From assembly GCF_044793635.1 (NCBI RefSeq), contig NZ_CP084992.1, positions 2,976,001-3,040,000 of the forward strand: 64,000 nucleotides of DNA, in the 5' to 3' direction. The translations under genes were made by a program, and so were the position numbers. Shown here piece after piece: positions 1 through 8,152 of the stretch. Position 1 is the first letter of the stretch. Every line of letters starts with the position of its first letter. This DNA comes from Virgibacillus_F necropolis_A (GTDB lineage Bacteria > Bacillota > Bacilli > Bacillales > Amphibacillaceae). The notes under the pieces were generated by a model. The model was not told the origin of the DNA, did not search any database, and saw only the letters and a program-made list of their open reading frames with translations.

Positions 1-351
1 TTGATAAATAAAGTAGAAAACAATGTTTCAGGAGTGTCTGGAGATCCTATCGTTATAAAAGATAACAAGAAAATTATCAAGCTATTAACAATGGTTGAAG
101 GCATGAAGGTTAAAAAAGGAGATTCTGATAAGTTCTTTGAAGAATTGAAGACACATGATTCCTACTCATTTTCCATTTCTGATAAAAAAAAGCTGAAAAC
201 CGGCACACATGTAGCCTATTCATTTTATGTTTTAGAAGATGGTACTTTCTTTTTCATGGAAAACGCTGGTTCAAGAAAATTTTATATAACAACTAAAACA
301 TATCCAGACGTTATCAATAAAATTAAGGAATTACTAGATATAAATTATTGA
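1..351 (+). CDS. hypothetical protein, possibly 5'-truncated
   Basis: The frame is open from the first base to a TAA stop. The TTG at position 1 has no upstream sequence in which to look for a ribosome binding site, so the true start may lie outside the window. The 116 visible residues are Lys-rich and soluble, with no signal peptide or membrane segment and no motif I recognise. The C-terminal half has alternating beta-like stretches ending in an amphipathic helix. It lies 28 bases upstream of a DinB-family gene on the same strand and may be co-transcribed with it. Confidence 0.6.
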   Translation: MINKVENNVSGVSGDPIVIKDNKKIIKLLTMVEGMKVKKGDSDKFFEELKTHDSYSFSISDKKKLKTGTHVAYSFYVLEDGTFFFMENAGSRKFYITTKTYPDVINKIKELLDINY

Positions 352-379
352 TACAATGCAAAGTTAGGAGACAATACAA

Positions 380-889
380 ATGGAATTTAAAGTAAAAGAG
401 TTAGAAGATTATTCACCGCAAATGGGACATCTAGTATCCATGATGAATTACGCTAGACTCACAACATTACAGGCGGTGCAAGGGTTAACCACCGAACAAT
501 TAGATTACTTACATAGTGAAAATAGTAATTCTATCGGCGCGCTTTTATTCCACATTGCTGCTGTAGAGTTTGGTTTTCAACTTGAAATATTTGATAAGAG
601 AGAACCAAATGAACAGGAAACACTTGAATGGGGAGCGGGATATGACCTTGGGGATAAAGGGAGAAGCGAGATTAAAGGTAATTCATTAGAGTTTTATGTT
701 GATAAATTAAAGACAGTTCGGGAAAGAACGTTAAAAGAGTTTCAGAAACGAGATGATAATTGGTTGTATTCTGATCGATTGTGGGGAGATAACCAATCGA
801 ATAACTATTTCATTTGGTTCCATTCGTTTGAAGATGAAATTAATCATCGGGGTCAGATTAGGATTCAAAGAAAAATGCTGCCCAGATAA
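380..889 (+). CDS. DinB/DUF664 family four-helix protein
   Basis: The 169-residue length and helical pattern fit the DinB/YfiT-like superfamily, whose members bind a divalent metal through three histidines in a four-helix bundle. Candidate ligands are the His in HIAAVE (about residue 58) and the histidines near the C-terminus in WFHSFEDEINHRGQIR. Many relatives are thiol-dependent transferases or of unknown role, so no substrate is assigned. A GGAG-type site (TTAGGAGACA) precedes the ATG. A second, distant DinB-type gene lies at 53.2 kb. Confidence 0.85.
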   Translation: MEFKVKELEDYSPQMGHLVSMMNYARLTTLQAVQGLTTEQLDYLHSENSNSIGALLFHIAAVEFGFQLEIFDKREPNEQETLEWGAGYDLGDKGRSEIKGNSLEFYVDKLKTVRERTLKEFQKRDDNWLYSDRLWGDNQSNNYFIWFHSFEDEINHRGQIRIQRKMLPR

Positions 890-1012
890 TTTGTGAGAAA
901 TGAACTTAAAGGAATGATTAGCTTATCCACGAATAAAATGTAACGTATCATCATAAAACTTGCTTGGTTTTTAGCGATGATAGTAGAAATTTTATTCAGG
1001 GGGTGGGTAGGT

Positions 1013-1159
1013 GTGAAATTTGAAAGGGGAGGCATAGCATTTGTGGGCTGTATGTCCCTTGGGATAGGACTTGGCTTGTTATTTGGTAATGCAGCAGTAG
1101 GTACGTTAATTGGGATGGGGGCTGGCCTATTAATAATGGTTTTTAGTAAAAGAACCTGA
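1013..1159 (+). CDS. small glycine-rich membrane protein
   Basis: I chose the GTG at 1013 because a CAGGGGG ribosome binding site lies about 8 bases upstream; an in-frame ATG at 977 lacks one. The 48-residue product is a short basic N-terminus followed by a hydrophobic stretch rich in GxxxG/GxG spacing (GIGLGLLFG, GTLIGMGAG), typical of one or two tightly packed membrane helices. It ends in SKRT on the likely cytoplasmic side. Function unknown. Confidence 0.5.
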   Translation: MKFERGGIAFVGCMSLGIGLGLLFGNAAVGTLIGMGAGLLIMVFSKRT

Positions 1160-1217
1160 TATATCCTAAAGGCAGGGAACTATCCTTTAAATGAAATTAT
1201 TTTGTAGAATGTTTAAA

Positions 1218-1287
1218 GGTTGGACGATGCCGTTTGATAAACTGAACTATTATAGTAAATTCTTTGCTAGTACGGGTTCGTCCAACC
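1218..1287. repeat. perfect 10-bp inverted repeat with 50-base spacer
   Basis: GGTTGGACGA at 1218-1227 is matched exactly by its reverse complement at 1278-1287. No T-tract follows, so it is not a standard terminator. It lies between the small membrane gene and the DUF4064-like gene and could be a long hairpin or a remnant repeat. Confidence 0.45.
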
Positions 1288-1438
1288 CCAATACACTATT
1301 AAATCCTTCGTAATATTTCTTCATTCAAAATACCTCAGTCATTGAAATGAAAATTCAAAAGGAAATACAAAAAAATGAAACTTATTCGAAGTGAAAACGT
1401 ATATTAATAGACAAGTTTATTGTAAGGAGGTTCGTAAA

Positions 1439-1873
1439 TTGAAACGAACAGGAGAAATTGTTTTAAGTATTATTGGCGCATTCCTATATGCTCTTATGGC
1501 GGGTGTTGGGGTATTTATGATTTGGTTAGAAAATAACAGAGACCTTGTCCAAGGAACTCTTCAAGATGCGTCAGAGCAAAATCCGGATGCTCCGCCGATT
1601 AATATGGCTGATTTAAACAATGCTTTGGACTTTATGGGTAATAGTGGAACATATCTGACTATCATATCCATTATTGCAATTATAGTAGGAATTATTTCGA
1701 TTTTATTGGTTAAGGGAAACAAAAAACCAAAAGTAGCTGGCATCATTTTAATCGTAACAGCACTTGCTATAGCAATATTCACGTTCGGCGGAGGTATTCT
1801 AGCTGGCATTTTTTACTTAATCGCAGGAATTATGTGTCTTGTTCGAAAACCGAAGAAAATAATATATGAGTAA
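1439..1873 (+). CDS. DUF4064-like four-helix membrane protein
   Basis: The TTG at 1439 is preferred because AAGGAGG lies 7-8 bases upstream (1423-1431). The upstream in-frame GTG at 1391 has no ribosome binding site. The 144-residue product has a hydrophobic N-terminal helix (about residues 6-28), an acidic Asn/Pro-rich loop (30-65) and three more helices, and ends in a basic tail (RKPKK). This matches the DUF4064 family common in Bacillaceae, which has no known function. A hairpin with a T-run follows directly. Confidence 0.75.
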   Translation: MKRTGEIVLSIIGAFLYALMAGVGVFMIWLENNRDLVQGTLQDASEQNPDAPPINMADLNNALDFMGNSGTYLTIISIIAIIVGIISILLVKGNKKPKVAGIILIVTALAIAIFTFGGGILAGIFYLIAGIMCLVRKPKKIIYE

Positions 1874-1886
1874 CATCTCTGAAAAT

Positions 1887-1921
1887 ATCCTTCATAAGAA
1901 CGTCTTTATGAAGGATGTTTT
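1887..1921 (+). terminator. Rho-independent terminator
   Basis: Eleven-base stem ATCCTTCATAA / TTATGAAGGAT around an 8-base loop, followed by GTTTTAT, 14 bases past the stop of the DUF4064-like gene. Confidence 0.8.
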
Positions 1922-2044
1922 ATGTGAAAATTTAACTGAATTGTATTGAAAGAATGAACATAATCAAAAAAACCCCTACCTTTCCGCATTTCCCTTCAAA
2001 ATACCCTGATAAATTATTCGTAATTTTACTTCTTTTACATTTTT

Positions 2045-2058
2045 TACAAGCGGTTACA
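2045..2058 (+). promoter_or_regulatory. cre-like site upstream of putP
   Basis: TACAAGCGGTTACA differs from the CcpA consensus TGNNANCGNTNNCA only at its second position. It lies about 210 bases upstream of putP. Carbon catabolite control of proline uptake is plausible; binding is inferred. Confidence 0.4.
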
Positions 2059-2168
2059 TTCCTATCATGTTAGTGTGTAAGCGCGGATTTTCACTATTTC
2101 CTCTAGGTTATCTTTGCTTGAATGTGCCTTGGTTGAATGATAAGTTGTATAACCGTTGGCGTTAATTT

Positions 2169-2242
2169 TTGCTTTTACTTATGTTTCTTGTATTTGGTCA
2201 ACGCAGGATCAATAAGAAACATAAATTTATTATTAAAAGCAA
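2169..2242 (+). repeat. split inverted repeat in the putP leader
   Basis: Two consecutive arms are mirrored: TTGCTTTTA (2169-2177) with TAAAAGCAA (2234-2242), and TTATGTTTCTT (2179-2189) with AAGAAACATAA (2214-2224). The outer arm ends about 12 bases before the putP ribosome binding site, so a folded leader could affect putP translation, or the arms could be operator half-sites. Confidence 0.6.
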
Positions 2243-2266
2243 ACAATAACTAAAAGGAGAGATATT

Positions 2267-3736
2267 GTGGAAGTCGGAGTATTTATATCGCTGGGCATTT
2301 ATATGGTCGGCATGTTATTAATAGGTTACTGGTCTTATAGAAAAACTAAGAACCTAAATGATTATATGTTAGGTGGACGGGATTTAGGCCCTGCAGTTAC
2401 AGCATTATCAGCTGGTGCATCTGACATGAGTGGTTGGATGGTTATGGGATTACCGGGAGCAATGTATGTGACAGGGATCGCAAGTGCATGGCTTGCAATA
2501 GGTCTTACTGTGGGCGCTTATGTAAACTATCTAATATTGGCACCTAGACTAAGAACTTACACAGAAATTGCAAAAGATTCCATTACTATTCCAGACTATT
2601 TAGAAAATCGTTTTTTTGACTCATCTAATATATTACGTCTTGTTTCAGGCATATTCATACTAATCTTTTTTATCTTATATGCATGTGCCGGTATGGTTGC
2701 AGGTGGTACTTTATTTGAAAGTGCATTTGGAATGGATTATCATTTTGGGTTGTTTCTAACCGTTGGAGTTGTTGTCGCTTATACACTTTTCGGTGGATTC
2801 CTTGCGGTAAGTATGACAGACTTTGTTCAAGGTGTTATCATGTTCGTCGCATTAATATTGGTTCCTATCGTGGCAATAACGGAAGTTGGAGGAACACAGA
2901 CTTTATTTGATGAACTCCAGCGCATTGACCCAACTTTAACAGACTTTTTCAAAGGTGCATCATTTGTAACGATAATATCTTTCTTGGCGTGGGGACTTGG
3001 GTACTTTGGACAACCTCACATAATTGTAAGATTTATGGCAATTAAGTCAGTCAAAGAATTAAAATCAGCACGTCGTATCGGAATCGGCTGGATGGCTATT
3101 TCCATTGTTGGTGCAATGTTAGTTGGTCTTGTTGGGGTTGTCTACTTTAATGGAACTGGTCAAATTCAGGATCCTGAGACTGTATTAATCATTTTTGCGG
3201 AGGTATTATTCAATCCGTATATAACAGGCTTCATTTTAGCAGCAATCCTGGCAGCAATTATGAGTACTGTTTCTTCACAGCTTCTTGTTACATCAAGTGC
3301 TGTTACGGAGGACTTCTATAGAACATTCTTTAGAAGAGACGCGTCTGACAAAGAACTCGTTATGGTCGGAAGATTAGCAGTATTAGTTGTAGCAATTATT
3401 GCCCTAGTACTTGCATATACACCAAATGATACAATCTTAGGACTTGTAGGAAATGCATGGGCAGGATTTGGTGCAGCATTTGGTCCAACAATTCTATTGA
3501 GCTTATACTGGAAACGTATGACAAAATGGGGAGCACTTGCTGGAATGGCTGTCGGTGGTTTGACTATCGTTTTCTGGTTAATGATACCAAGTTTAGCAAA
3601 CTCCGCTTTATATGAGTTAATTCCTGGATTCTTCCTCAGTCTAATTGCTGTAATTGTTGTCAGCTTAATGACTAAAAATCCAGATAAACAGATACAAGAT
3701 CAATTTGAACAAATGGAACAAAAAATGAAGGAGTAA
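2267..3736 (+). CDS. putP: sodium/proline symporter PutP
   Basis: This 489-residue polytopic protein has the length and roughly 13-helix pattern of the SSS (solute:sodium symporter) family. The N-terminal signature is present: YMLGGRDLGP, then ALSAGASDMSGWMVMGLPGA, which contains the Na+/proline-binding Ser residues of PutP. DFVQGVIMF and the GQPHIIVRFMAIKS loop are also typical. It imports proline with Na+ for osmoprotection and nutrition. GTG start at 2267 with AAAAGGAGAG upstream. It is monocistronic: a long leader with a cre-like site and a split inverted repeat precedes it and a hairpin follows. OpuE is a close osmoprotective relative in B. subtilis and cannot be separated from PutP by sequence alone. 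Confidence 0.93.
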   Translation: MEVGVFISLGIYMVGMLLIGYWSYRKTKNLNDYMLGGRDLGPAVTALSAGASDMSGWMVMGLPGAMYVTGIASAWLAIGLTVGAYVNYLILAPRLRTYTEIAKDSITIPDYLENRFFDSSNILRLVSGIFILIFFILYACAGMVAGGTLFESAFGMDYHFGLFLTVGVVVAYTLFGGFLAVSMTDFVQGVIMFVALILVPIVAITEVGGTQTLFDELQRIDPTLTDFFKGASFVTIISFLAWGLGYFGQPHIIVRFMAIKSVKELKSARRIGIGWMAISIVGAMLVGLVGVVYFNGTGQIQDPETVLIIFAEVLFNPYITGFILAAILAAIMSTVSSQLLVTSSAVTEDFYRTFFRRDASDKELVMVGRLAVLVVAIIALVLAYTPNDTILGLVGNAWAGFGAAFGPTILLSLYWKRMTKWGALAGMAVGGLTIVFWLMIPSLANSALYELIPGFFLSLIAVIVVSLMTKNPDKQIQDQFEQMEQKMKE

Positions 3737-3753
3737 CATATACCTTAAATAAG

Positions 3754-3789
3754 CGTCACTGTCTGCACTTGCGGATGGTGGCGTTTTTT
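3754..3789 (+). terminator. putP terminator
   Basis: CGTCAC/GTGGCG and TCTGCA/TGCGGA pair (with G-U pairs) into one interrupted hairpin, followed by six T residues. Confidence 0.7.
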
Positions 3790-3867
3790 ATATTGTTCAA
3801 AATGTGCAGGAATATACTGGATTATGTCGAATAAATATGTAAATAGATATAATTGAGGCGGTTTTTT

Positions 3868-4995
3868 ATGGAATTTGTGATCAATAAAAATTATTTTAGC
3901 AATATAATTTCTAATGTGAGCCATGTAACAACTTCGAAATCCTCAATTCAGATGCTGTCCGGGATAAAGATAATTGCTGATCAATCCGGACTAAAATTAA
4001 TTGGTAGTAATGCTGAAATTGTTATAGAAAAGTTTCTTCCCTTAAATGATGGTAATGAACATAAGTTGGAGATTCATAGTTATGGAAGTATTGTCGTGCC
4101 GGCAAAGTATTTGAGTGAGGTTGTAAAGAAGCTACCAAGTCGTATTCATTTCAAAGTAACAGAAAATAATTTAATTAAAATACAATCAGAAGATGTGATC
4201 ACGAAGTTAAAAGGTTTAAATGCGGCAGAATATCCAAGTATTCCAGAAGTTAATCTACAAAATAGCATTTCCATTTCAGGTAAAGAATTTAACGAAACAA
4301 TCAAACAAACTGTTTTTGCCGTAGCATCAAATGATTCAAGACCGGCTCTTACAGGAGTAAATATGGCATTCGATGAAAATAAACTTACATGTGTTGCTAC
4401 GAATTCACATCGACTGGCACTTAAGGAGATTGAGATTGATTCTACTATTAAAGATTCTATCGTTGTTTCACAAACGACTTTAAAGGAGCTTATCAAACTA
4501 ATTAATAGTGAGACCTCAACTATACATATTTCTTTTTCAGATAATTACGTTTTATTTATGGGAAACAACATGCGCCTTTTCTCTAGACTAATTGAAGGGA
4601 ATTATCCTGAAATATCAAAACTAATCCCAAAAGACTCACGAACCGTTTTGACGCTGGATTCAAAGCGGTTTTCTCAAGGAATTGACCGAGCTTGTTTATT
4701 TGCAACTGAGTCAAGAAATAATAATGTCCGTTTAAAAATCAAAGATGGATCTAAACTAATCATTTCGTCAAATACTGCCGAAGTAGGAAGAATAGAAGAA
4801 ACGCAAATGATAAATACAATTACCGGTAATAAAGAATTAACGTTATCTTTAGATGGTAAATTTTTAATGGATGCAATAAAGACTATAAAGGCAGATGAAA
4901 TAAAAATTAGCATGGGTGGATCGATGAATCCAGTTCTAATCGAGCCGTTAGATGACTCGACATACGTTCATTTGATCTCGCCAGTGCGTACTTGA
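3868..4995 (+). CDS. dnaN: DNA polymerase III beta subunit paralogue (sliding clamp)
   Basis: The 375-residue product has beta-clamp length and its three-fold domain pattern. Landmarks include LSGIKI near residue 32, RPALTGVNM with NSHRLAL in domain 2, and the C-terminal YVHLISPVRT, which corresponds to the conserved LILPVR end of DnaN. The clamp encircles DNA and tethers polymerases and repair proteins. The ATG at 3868 follows GAGGCGG; a TTG at 3853 overlaps that site. The neighbours are putP and a GNAT, not dnaA/recF, so this is very likely a second dnaN copy like the one known in the B. cereus group, not the oriC copy. Confidence 0.88.
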   Translation: MEFVINKNYFSNIISNVSHVTTSKSSIQMLSGIKIIADQSGLKLIGSNAEIVIEKFLPLNDGNEHKLEIHSYGSIVVPAKYLSEVVKKLPSRIHFKVTENNLIKIQSEDVITKLKGLNAAEYPSIPEVNLQNSISISGKEFNETIKQTVFAVASNDSRPALTGVNMAFDENKLTCVATNSHRLALKEIEIDSTIKDSIVVSQTTLKELIKLINSETSTIHISFSDNYVLFMGNNMRLFSRLIEGNYPEISKLIPKDSRTVLTLDSKRFSQGIDRACLFATESRNNNVRLKIKDGSKLIISSNTAEVGRIEETQMINTITGNKELTLSLDGKFLMDAIKTIKADEIKISMGGSMNPVLIEPLDDSTYVHLISPVRT

Positions 4996-5014
4996 ATTTT
5001 CAGGGGGAATAACA

Positions 5015-5545
5015 TTGGAAGTAAGATTACTCACACCATCAGATGCAGAAAAGTATTGGAAATTAAGGCTTGAAGCATTAAGGCAAAACCCAGAAGCATT
5101 TGCTACAAGCTATGAAGAGGCAATAAAAAGAGAAAATCCAATTGAACAAGTTGCTACAAACATGGATGCGGATGGCAATTACACATTTGGTGCAATTGAA
5201 AATGATGAACTTATAGGCATGGTTACACTAATGGAGGAAAAACATTTAAAGTTACAACACCGTGCAAACATTTTTGCTATGTACGTAACTCCTGAAAAGC
5301 AGGGAAAGGGTGTAGGGAAATCATTGCTTTCAGAAGTTATTAACAAAGCAAAAGCCATAGATAAATTTGAAAAACTAAACCTAACAGTCGTTAAGACAAA
5401 TGCGAAAGCAAAAGGACTGTATACAAAGTTAGGATTTCAATCATTTGGTTTGGAAGAGCAAGCATTAAAAATCGACGGCAAGTATTATGATGAGGAGTAC
5501 ATGGTTTTATTTTTAGGCTGTTTTCGTAAAGATAGTTGCTCTTAA
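5015..5545 (+). CDS. GNAT family N-acetyltransferase
   Basis: This 176-residue protein contains the acetyl-CoA-binding motif A (MYVTPEKQGKGVGKSLL, near residues 89-105) with the QGKGVG pyrophosphate loop, and motif B toward the C-terminus (NAKAKGLYTKLGF). The substrate is unknown; ribosomal-protein, polyamine or antibiotic acetylation all occur in the family. TTG start at 5015, preceded by CAGGGGGA. It begins 19 bases after the dnaN paralogue and probably shares its transcript. Confidence 0.85.
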   Translation: MEVRLLTPSDAEKYWKLRLEALRQNPEAFATSYEEAIKRENPIEQVATNMDADGNYTFGAIENDELIGMVTLMEEKHLKLQHRANIFAMYVTPEKQGKGVGKSLLSEVINKAKAIDKFEKLNLTVVKTNAKAKGLYTKLGFQSFGLEEQALKIDGKYYDEEYMVLFLGCFRKDSCS

Positions 5546-5629
5546 AAGAATAGATATAAAATGTGGCGTAACTTCTAACTATATTAGGTCTGTAGTACTG
5601 ATAATGGAAACAAGTTACTAAGGCAGCCG

Positions 5630-5743
5630 CAGCCCGTATACACTACGCTTTCCGCGGGCGGCTGCTGAGCCTCCTTGTGCTAACGCACTGCGTAGTCTCA
5701 CCGATGCCTTTCCTCCCGCAGAAGTCTCCGTGTATACGGGCTG
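5630..5743. repeat. GC-rich palindromic intergenic element, copy A
   Basis: A segment far richer in GC than its surroundings, bounded by a perfect 14-bp terminal inverted repeat (CAGCCCGTATACAC at 5630-5643, mirrored at 5730-5743). It contains GCTTTCCGCGGGC followed by GAGCCTCCTTG, also found inverted in copy B. The sequence style matches a dispersed intergenic repeat I recall from Bacillaceae genomes. No convincing gene lies within it. Confidence 0.75.
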
Positions 5744-5829
5744 CTGGTATAATAGTTGCCAATAACAGCATTCATTAGTTGAAAGAAATGACAAAGAATT
5801 CTTACGTAAATAGCTTTACAAGTCCAGCA

Positions 5830-5998
5830 TCGTTCCGGGCGGTGACTCCTGCGGGTACAGCACGTGTCCGAAGACCCCGCAGAGTGGTAGGTGATGAGGG
5901 CCGACTAAAAGCGTCCTTTGCGGACAACGTCGGCATACCCCTTGCCGGGGCAAGGAGGCTGAGGCCGTGCCCGCGGAAAGCATCCGCCCGGAGCGATC
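5830..5998. repeat. GC-rich palindromic intergenic element, copy B (inverted)
   Basis: Bounded by CGTTCCGGGCGG (5830-5841) and CCGCCCGGAGCG (5987-5998), which mirror each other at 11 of 12 positions. Bases 5951-5981 carry the reverse complement of the copy A core. Several ORFs cross it on both strands but are artefacts of its high GC. The remaining intergenic bases, 5999-6301, show no gene. Confidence 0.75.
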
Positions 5999-6301
5999 CT
6001 GGACGGCAGCAATAGTACATGACTTTGGAAATAAACCTAAAGTTATGTCGTAGTTTATATCAACTATGAAGATGAAAAGCAACAATGCGTACGAAAAGAG
6101 CCTATTTTTATAATGATCACCGGTTGAAAGCGCAAAAACGGGACAGAAAAAATTTTAGTCGGGAGTCACAATCTAAACTTGGTCCATAAGCACGTTCACT
6201 CGCAAGACATACCCTTATTGAAATTGTGTCATTTGTCCCCCCTTAAAGATAAAATGCATAGGATAATACAGTATATGCGGCAAAGGGGTTGAAAATAAAA
6301 A

Positions 6302-7060
6302 ATGGGATTATATATGAACAATGAAAAACATGGGAATCTTTTTAAAAACGAAGGGAAGATTAAAGAGCCCAATCAAAGTTATTTTAAGAGGGATCATTTT
6401 GCAGAGCTTGTAAATGGACAACTAAAAGTCAATGAATCGATACAACATTCCATCCACGGGTTAAAAACTTTACACCAGCAACAAGAAAATTCACAAATGG
6501 CTAAATGGATGGAAATTAGTAAAAGGTTGAATGAACTTAAAGCTTTCAATCTTACACACGAGAAGGATAAAGGCTATGTTGTGGAACGTTTAAAGAATTT
6601 AGAAGAAGAAAATAAGAAACTGCAAGTGATAGTGGAAGATGAACGCTTGTCGGAAAGGGAAATGTTGAGTCAAATCAACAGTCTGTGTCAATCAAATCAG
6701 GAAATAGTGGATCAGCTGGAAGATTATAATTTGGGACAGCAGGAAGTTAAGACAAAAATGAGTGAGCAGTTCGATTTACAACAACAGATGTCAGATCAAC
6801 TGTCTAAACAAGAGGAAAATCGGGACGAAGTATTAAGCAGGCTTGAAAACCAGGAGGCATTGACAGAGAAAATCACTAGGCAAATTGATTACTTCCGTTC
6901 CATTCTTTTTGAGCGAACCAATTATCTTGCAGAAAAAATTGAGAATGGTTACCAGCATACCTCCTCTTATATTAATAAATTAGTAACTGGATCTGAATTA
7001 CCATCTTCAAAATTCATGACTAACCAAAATCAGGATGAAAAACAGAAAGTATCTAAATAA
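6302..7060 (+). CDS. coiled-coil protein of unknown function
   Basis: This 252-residue hydrophilic protein is dominated by Glu, Gln, Lys and Leu with heptad-like spacing from about residue 40 to 215 (for example RLKNLEEENKKLQVIVEDE and QQQMSDQLSKQEENRDEVL). It has no signal peptide or membrane helix. The C-terminal part (FRSILFERTNYLAEKIENGY) may be a small folded end. Start is at ATG 6302 or ATG 6314; AAAGGGG lies at about 6281. I do not recognise a family. It sits alone after the GC-rich repeats, with no partner gene to suggest a role. Confidence 0.7.
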   Translation: MGLYMNNEKHGNLFKNEGKIKEPNQSYFKRDHFAELVNGQLKVNESIQHSIHGLKTLHQQQENSQMAKWMEISKRLNELKAFNLTHEKDKGYVVERLKNLEEENKKLQVIVEDERLSEREMLSQINSLCQSNQEIVDQLEDYNLGQQEVKTKMSEQFDLQQQMSDQLSKQEENRDEVLSRLENQEALTEKITRQIDYFRSILFERTNYLAEKIENGYQHTSSYINKLVTGSELPSSKFMTNQNQDEKQKVSK

Positions 7061-7199
7061 AGTATATTTGCGTGGGGGAGGAGATATCCTTTCCTACTTT
7101 TTATTGATTCAATCAGCAGGATAATTTTATCGGTGAATAGAATTAGTAAAAAGGTGGTAATTTCCTGCACAATAATAGGTTCAAGGGAGAATAAATAAA

Positions 7200-7454
7200 A
7201 TGAATAAAAATAACAATGCGATTACATCGTTAGTATTAGGTATACTATCAATCGTGATACCTATTATTGGTTTGATTCTTGGTATATTTGGGATTATTTA
7301 CGCAAACAACAGTTTAAATGGAACAGGTAATATAAATGAAGAAAACAAGAAGTATGCCGTAGCTGGCAAAGTTTGCAGTATAGTGGGGATTTGTATTCAG
7401 TCAGTGTCTATTATATTAGTAGTTTCAGGTTTTATGTTATTTTTTCAAATATAA
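7200..7454 (+). CDS. DUF4190-type small membrane protein
   Basis: 84 residues with two hydrophobic helices: ITSLVLGILSIVIPIIGLIL, then a GIFGIIYANNS turn, a short hydrophilic loop and a second helix. This is the typical DUF4190 arrangement (SLVLGILSL...PIIGLILGIIGI). Function is unknown. The ATG follows AAGGGAG. The next gene starts 18 bases after its stop, so the two are probably co-transcribed. Confidence 0.75.
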   Translation: MNKNNNAITSLVLGILSIVIPIIGLILGIFGIIYANNSLNGTGNINEENKKYAVAGKVCSIVGICIQSVSIILVVSGFMLFFQI

Positions 7455-7472
7455 TAAGTGAAGGGTGATAGA

Positions 7473-7889
7473 ATGAAAGGGAAATTACACCGGGTTGGTA
7501 CAATTTACATTCCAGTATCAGATCCAGGAAAAGCGGCTGAATGGTACCGTGAAAAACTTGATGCGAAGGAAAACTTTCGAAATGATGAAAAGGCAATTAT
7601 GGATTTTGCTAATCAGAGTTTCTTCTTAGTAAAAGCGAAAAGTAGTGAGAAATTAAATTTCACTGATGATAAAGACAACGAACATTTTACAGTCACATTT
7701 GAGGTTAACGGTTTAATGGAATTGGAAAAGTTACATAAAGCTTTCATGAAAAAAGGAATAAATGTTGGAGATATTGAAGACAGAGGGCATCCAGGAAGAA
7801 ATTTTGTTTTCTATGATCTTGATAGAAACAAGTTCGACGTATGGAGTGAACTAAGTCCAGATTTCAAAGAGAGGTATCAGATTGATTAA
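7473..7889 (+). CDS. VOC (glyoxalase/bleomycin-resistance) family protein
   Basis: The 138-residue product has the paired beta-alpha-beta-beta-beta modules of the vicinal oxygen chelate fold. The first module starts HRVGTIYIPVSDPGKAAEWY and the second ends in GRNFVFYDLDRNKFDVWSE, where the late Glu/Asp and early His are the usual metal-ligand positions. The ATG at 7473 follows GAAGGGTGAT; the in-frame GTG at 7458 overlaps that site. The reaction cannot be assigned. A second VOC gene lies at 35.1 kb. Confidence 0.82.
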   Translation: MKGKLHRVGTIYIPVSDPGKAAEWYREKLDAKENFRNDEKAIMDFANQSFFLVKAKSSEKLNFTDDKDNEHFTVTFEVNGLMELEKLHKAFMKKGINVGDIEDRGHPGRNFVFYDLDRNKFDVWSELSPDFKERYQID

Positions 7890-7912
7890 TACTGAGGTAT
7901 GGAGGTTTTTTA

Positions 7913-8125
7913 ATGTCAAACCACGATAATGAAAACGACTATAACCAACCAAATAAACCTTTTAATGATGCGATCGATCACTTGAATACTATAGAAGGTA
8001 ATCCAATGAAAAGTGAAACAAAGATGAGTCAGCTTCCTAAAGGAATTAGATTAATAGGTTATGTCTTTATTGCATGTTTTATATTATTTATCGTAGCTGC
8101 TCTTATTGGAAATATGCTTTACTAA
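7913..8125 (+). CDS. small single-pass membrane protein, unknown
   Basis: A 70-residue protein with an Asn/Asp-rich hydrophilic N-terminus (residues 1-45) and one C-terminal membrane helix (LIGYVFIACFILFIVAALIG). ATGGAGG lies just upstream of the ATG. It sits 23 bases after the VOC gene and converges on the minus-strand GNAT gene. I do not recognise the family. Confidence 0.6.
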   Translation: MSNHDNENDYNQPNKPFNDAIDHLNTIEGNPMKSETKMSQLPKGIRLIGYVFIACFILFIVAALIGNMLY

Positions 8126-8152
8126 ATCCAAATGGAGTGGAAAGAATGACTT

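Noticed and set aside
5779..6085. Overlapping ORFs on both strands through the GC-rich segment
   Set aside because: They lie inside the palindromic repeat copy B; composition is Arg/Pro-rich shadow coding with no ribosome binding site.
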